Positions 6,698-9,376 of a stretch of DNA of 9,376 bases are shown here, in pieces. This DNA comes from an uncultured Actinomycetes bacterium. GTDB lineage: Bacteria > Actinomycetota > Actinomycetes > Nanopelagicales > Nanopelagicaceae. The notes under the pieces are model-generated. The model was not told the origin of the DNA. It was given only the letters and a program-made list of their open reading frames with translations, and made no database searches. Made by a program: the position numbers and the translations under genes. Location of the stretch: assembly GCA_903842855.1 (NCBI GenBank), contig CAIMNT010000049.1, forward strand, positions 1 through 9,376. The letters run 5' to 3'. The first letter of the stretch is position 1; every line of letters starts with the position of its first letter.

Positions 6698-8227
6698 ATG
6701 AGTAGTTCTCTTGATGCAGATGCGAAAAAATTAGCCGAACTCGGTTATAAACAGGAGTTCGATCGCAAGTGGTCAGGCTTCAACAACTTTGCAATCTCCT
6801 TCTCAATTATTTCGATTCTTTCAGGTTGCTTTACAACTTTTGGACAGGCTTGGAATAACGGTGGCCCAGTAGCTATCGCTCTTGGCTGGCCCCTTGTTGC
6901 AACTTTTGTGACTTTGGTCGGACTTTCGATGGCTGAATTGGTATCGGCGATGCCTACAGCAGGCGGAATTTATTACTGGTCGCTTCGCCTAGGTAAGCCA
7001 ATTCACGGATGGATCACCGGTTGGCTTAACCTCATGGGTCTGATTGCCGTTACCGCAGGCGTTGACTTCGGTCTAGCGCTCTTCGCCCAAAATGCTGCTG
7101 CTCAATATTGGAAATGGTTTAATCCAACCAACCTAAAGCAGACATTCTTCCTCTTCTTCTTGATCTTGCTTTCACACGTAATCATCAACGTATGGGGAGC
7201 AAAATTGATCCATCAATTCCAGGGTGTAAACGTTTGGTGGCACGTCTTTGGCGTAGCACTCATCATTGTGATCTTTATTTTTGTCCCAAAGCACCACGCA
7301 AGTGCCTCTTGGGTCTTTGCTCACCATATTAACAATGGTGGATTTGGCACTGGCAACGGCAAGTTCTGGTGGTACATCTTCCCACTCGGTTTCTTGCTCT
7401 CCCAGTACACCCTTACCGGCTTTGATGCGTCCGCCCACGTCTCTGAGGAGACAGGTGGAGCTTCAACCGAAGCTGCAAAGGGCATCTGGAAGTCAATCGT
7501 CTACTCGGGTGTTGCAGGTTGGGTGATGCTCCTTGTAATGCTCTTTGCTGTAGTCGGTCCACAAGAGGAAGCCATCACCAAGGGCGGCGGATCTTCTGGT
7601 GCTCTTATTTTCACTGTGCTTGGGCTTGGAATCTGGACAAAGCTCGTTGTGATCATCAGTTGTGTAGGTCAGTTCCTCTGCGGAATGTCTTGCGTAACTG
7701 CCGGCTCACGCATGCTCTTCGCATTCTCTCGTGATAAGGCAGTCCCAGGAAGCAAGGTGTTCTCGAAACTCGATAAGAACCGTAATCCTTCAAATGCTGC
7801 CATTGGGCTTGCAGTTGCAGCTCTTGTCATCACGCTTCCTGCCTTGTACGCACCAAAGGGAGTACCTGGCTACCCAGTAGCCTTCTTCGCCGTTACCTCA
7901 ATTACGGTTATTGGACTCTTCACCGCCTTCGCGATTCCTATCTACTTGCGTTGGCGCATGGGAGATAAATTCGTGCAAGGCGAATGGAACCTTGGAAAGC
8001 ACTGGAAGTGGATCGCTCCGCTTGCAGTTCTCGAAGTCGCGATCGTTTCAATCTACTTCATCCTTCCAGCGACTCCAACTGCTATTCCGTTCCGGAAGAG
8101 CTTCTCCTTGGTTAGCTTCAACTACACCCCAGTTGCAGTCATCGTAATTCTCGGTGGCGCGCTCATCTGGTGGTTCGCTGGAGCTAAGAATCACTTCAAG
8201 GGTCCTGTTCGCACTATCGATCAGTAA
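6698..8227 (+). CDS. APC-superfamily amino acid/amine permease (ACT/GABA-permease-like)
   Basis: A 509-residue integral membrane transporter. After a charged cytosolic N-terminus with ELGYKQEFDRKWSGFNNF (residues 14-31), the family's conserved entry to TM1, about 12 hydrophobic segments follow. Recognisable APC marks are SMAELVSAMPTAGGIYYW (77-94) and TGFDASAHVSEET (240-252), the latter typical of the amino acid-choline transporter subgroup that includes GABA, choline and polyamine carriers. The ATG at 6698 is chosen because GGATGGGA lies 9 nt before it. An in-frame ATG at 6683 (five more residues) has no Shine-Dalgarno. The gene is divergent from the GS-like ligase and followed by a strong terminator. 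Context suggests it imports the amine used by the ligase, in the way PuuP serves PuuA. Amino acid uptake is possible; the substrate cannot be read from sequence. Confidence 0.9.
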   Translation: MSSSLDADAKKLAELGYKQEFDRKWSGFNNFAISFSIISILSGCFTTFGQAWNNGGPVAIALGWPLVATFVTLVGLSMAELVSAMPTAGGIYYWSLRLGKPIHGWITGWLNLMGLIAVTAGVDFGLALFAQNAAAQYWKWFNPTNLKQTFFLFFLILLSHVIINVWGAKLIHQFQGVNVWWHVFGVALIIVIFIFVPKHHASASWVFAHHINNGGFGTGNGKFWWYIFPLGFLLSQYTLTGFDASAHVSEETGGASTEAAKGIWKSIVYSGVAGWVMLLVMLFAVVGPQEEAITKGGGSSGALIFTVLGLGIWTKLVVIISCVGQFLCGMSCVTAGSRMLFAFSRDKAVPGSKVFSKLDKNRNPSNAAIGLAVAALVITLPALYAPKGVPGYPVAFFAVTSITVIGLFTAFAIPIYLRWRMGDKFVQGEWNLGKHWKWIAPLAVLEVAIVSIYFILPATPTAIPFRKSFSLVSFNYTPVAVIVILGGALIWWFAGAKNHFKGPVRTIDQ

Positions 8228-8244
8228 ACCGAAGAACTAAGTAG

Positions 8245-8292
8245 AATTCACCCGTCAGCCTAAAGGTTGGCGGGTGAATTTCTTTTTCTCTT
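8245..8292 (+). terminator. Rho-independent terminator after the permease
   Basis: A 16-bp stem with two G-T wobbles (8245-8260 pairing with 8265-8280; outer arm AATTCACCCG / CGGGTGAATT) has loop TAAA and is followed by TCTTTTTCTCTT. It begins 18 nt after the permease stop and ends just before the Shine-Dalgarno of the next gene, so it would separate the permease from the SDR or let only part of the transcripts through. Confidence 0.92.
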
Positions 8293-8308
8293 CGATTAGG
8301 AGCTGGGA

Positions 8309-9076
8309 ATGTCAGGCAGAGTTGCAGGTCGAGTAGCAATTGTTACTGGTGCTGGTTCTGGAATTGGAGAGGCGAGTGCTGTCCGATTGGCAGAAGAAGG
8401 TGCAACCGTTATCTGCGCTGATATAAACGAAGTTGCCGCCAAATCAACGGCAGAATCCATAGGCGCAACTGGTGGACGGGCTATATATGCGGCGATCGAT
8501 ATTTCGGATTCCGATGCTTGCACATCGCTTGTTAATGAAACGGTCCTCAACCATGGCAGTATTGATATTTTGGTTAACAATGCCGGAGTAAACCTTCCTG
8601 GTGTATTCCATGAAGTATCAAATGAAACTATCGATCGCACGCTTAATGTAAATGTTAAAGGCGCAATGTATTTAACTCGCGCCTCAATACCTCACATGCT
8701 TAAGACCGGCCATGGCTCTATCGTAAATATGTCGAGTGTTAACGGACTTGTCTCAGAACCTTTCCTGAGTGTCTACTCCGCATCTAAAGGTGCCATTGTG
8801 ATGTTCACTCGGGGTATCGCACTCGACTACGCAAAACAAGGAATTCGTTGTAACGCAATCTGCCCTGGCTGGGTTGATACACCTATTAATTATGCCCACG
8901 CCAAGATGCTCGGGGGATTGGATCATGTCTACGAAACTATTGATTCATTCCAACCAATTGGTCGCCCTGGCACACCTCGCGAAATCGCAAACTTAGTTTT
9001 GTTTCTAGCCTCTGATGAGGCATCGTTCATTACTGGGTCGATTATTTCTGCAGATGGTGGAATGACAGCGCAGTAA
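8309..9076 (+). CDS. Short-chain dehydrogenase/reductase (classical SDR)
   Basis: A 255-residue NAD(P)-dependent oxidoreductase of the classical SDR family. The cofactor loop TGAGSGIG is at residues 13-20; Asp38 at the end of beta-2 (ICADIN) points to NAD(H) preference. NNAG is at 90-93, Asn115, Ser143, Tyr156 and Lys160 (YSASK) form the catalytic tetrad, and PG(186-187)...DT and ADGG (248-251) are normal. The start is supported by AGGAG at 8298-8302, 6 nt before the ATG. It lies right after the permease terminator, and its stop is three bases from the stop of the convergent amidotransferase gene. An SDR (Rv2857c) also lies beside aldC and glnA4 in M. tuberculosis, so a role in oxidising a gamma-glutamylated amino alcohol to the aldehyde is reasonable. 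Family similarity alone would also allow a 3-oxoacyl reductase or sugar-alcohol dehydrogenase. Confidence 0.93.
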   Translation: MSGRVAGRVAIVTGAGSGIGEASAVRLAEEGATVICADINEVAAKSTAESIGATGGRAIYAAIDISDSDACTSLVNETVLNHGSIDILVNNAGVNLPGVFHEVSNETIDRTLNVNVKGAMYLTRASIPHMLKTGHGSIVNMSSVNGLVSEPFLSVYSASKGAIVMFTRGIALDYAKQGIRCNAICPGWVDTPINYAHAKMLGGLDHVYETIDSFQPIGRPGTPREIANLVLFLASDEASFITGSIISADGGMTAQ

Positions 9077-9079
9077 TTT

Positions 9080-9376
9080 CTAAAGTCCCGCCAGAACTTC
9101 CCGGCCCCAACTCTGAACGATTGGCTTCCAGGTTTTTAACAGCTCTGCCTCGGCAGTAGCCATCTCAGGTTGGATTGTTTTCTTCCCCGAATCTTTAAAG
9201 GCATTATCTGCTTCTGCCTCCCACCACTTAACTACCTCTAGATCAATCTCTGGATGGAACTGCACTCCGTATGTCTTGGAACCGATTCGATAAATTTGAT
9301 TTGTACAGAGATCGCTCGAAGCTAAGAGAGTGGCACCTTCTGGAAGCACAGTTACCTGATCTTCATGCCATTGTGC
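9080..9376 (-). CDS. Class I glutamine amidotransferase, C-terminal part (partial)
   Basis: The last 98 residues of a protein whose start lies beyond the right edge; the frame stays open to base 9376. The visible part begins AQWHEDQV, the WHxD segment common to GuaA-like class I amidotransferases, continues with LPEGATLLASSD, and has YGVQFHPEID, in which the His and Glu of FHPE complete the Cys-His-Glu triad. The nucleophile Cys lies outside the window. A long acidic/helical tail follows (about 60 residues). An internal GTG at 9349 is not the true start. The family includes stand-alone GMP-synthase-like glutaminases and gamma-glutamyl hydrolases. Its place beside the SDR, ALDH and GS-like genes suggests it may split a gamma-glutamyl product, as PuuD does in polyamine breakdown, although it looks GuaA-like rather than like PuuD itself. 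Confidence 0.85.
   Translation of the reverse strand, partial: AQWHEDQVTVLPEGATLLASSDLCTNQIYRIGSKTYGVQFHPEIDLEVVKWWEAEADNAFKDSGKKTIQPEMATAEAELLKTWKPIVQSWGREVLAGL

Noticed and set aside
8296..8640. 114-codon minus-strand open frame opposite the start of the SDR
   Set aside because: Antisense of the SDR cofactor-binding half; no independent support.
1..9376. CRISPR array, insertion sequence, prophage or toxin-antitoxin genes
   Set aside because: No regularly spaced repeats, transposase, integrase or phage-like frames were seen on either strand.

Overview
The window looks like the chromosome of a mid-GC, compact-genome actinobacterium. The left edge holds the lysine-rich PAKKAPAKKVVKK tail typical of actinobacterial HU. 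It is followed by an acyltransferase, gpsA and ddl, a gene neighbourhood familiar from Actinobacteria (in mycobacteria and streptomycetes the HU, gpsA and ddl genes also lie close together). Very short or overlapping gene junctions and moderate GC by eye (not computed) would fit freshwater lineages such as Nanopelagicales/Planktophila. That taxonomic guess is weak.

Region 1 (1-2972, + strand) is housekeeping. The 3' end of an HU gene is closed by a strong hairpin terminator. A tightly coupled operon follows: plsC-like acyltransferase, gpsA (0-nt gap), and ddl (1-nt TGATG overlap). These supply phospholipid precursors and the D-Ala-D-Ala dipeptide for peptidoglycan, so all three serve the cell envelope.

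Region 2 (2962-6452, - strand) is a three-gene operon read right to left: a glutamine-synthetase-family ligase of the PuuA/GlnA4 type, an NAD(P)-dependent aldehyde dehydrogenase, and a class II (N-terminal Cys, EgtC/YafJ-like) glutamine amidotransferase. The gaps are only 14 and 18 nt. The last gene overlaps the end of ddl by 11 bp.

Region 3 (6453-6697) is a divergent intergenic regulatory region. It carries two inverted repeats, one of which has exact actinobacterial LexA half-sites but a 6-bp instead of 4-bp spacer.

Region 4 (6698-9376) holds a 12-TM-type APC-superfamily amine/amino-acid permease, a strong terminator, a short-chain dehydrogenase, and, converging from the right edge, the C-terminal part of a class I glutamine amidotransferase.

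Regions 2-4 together resemble a gamma-glutamylation route for an amine. The permease would import it, the GS-like ligase would attach glutamate, the SDR would oxidise an alcohol to an aldehyde, the ALDH would oxidise the aldehyde to an acid, and an amidotransferase-fold hydrolase would release glutamate. The same kinds of enzymes (SDR, aldC, amidotransferase, glnA4) cluster in Mycobacterium tuberculosis (Rv2857c-Rv2860c), and streptomycete GlnA4 is a gamma-glutamylethanolamide synthetase. An SDR is present and no aminotransferase or amine oxidase is visible, which favours an amino-alcohol substrate such as ethanolamine over a polyamine. The substrate remains an inference.
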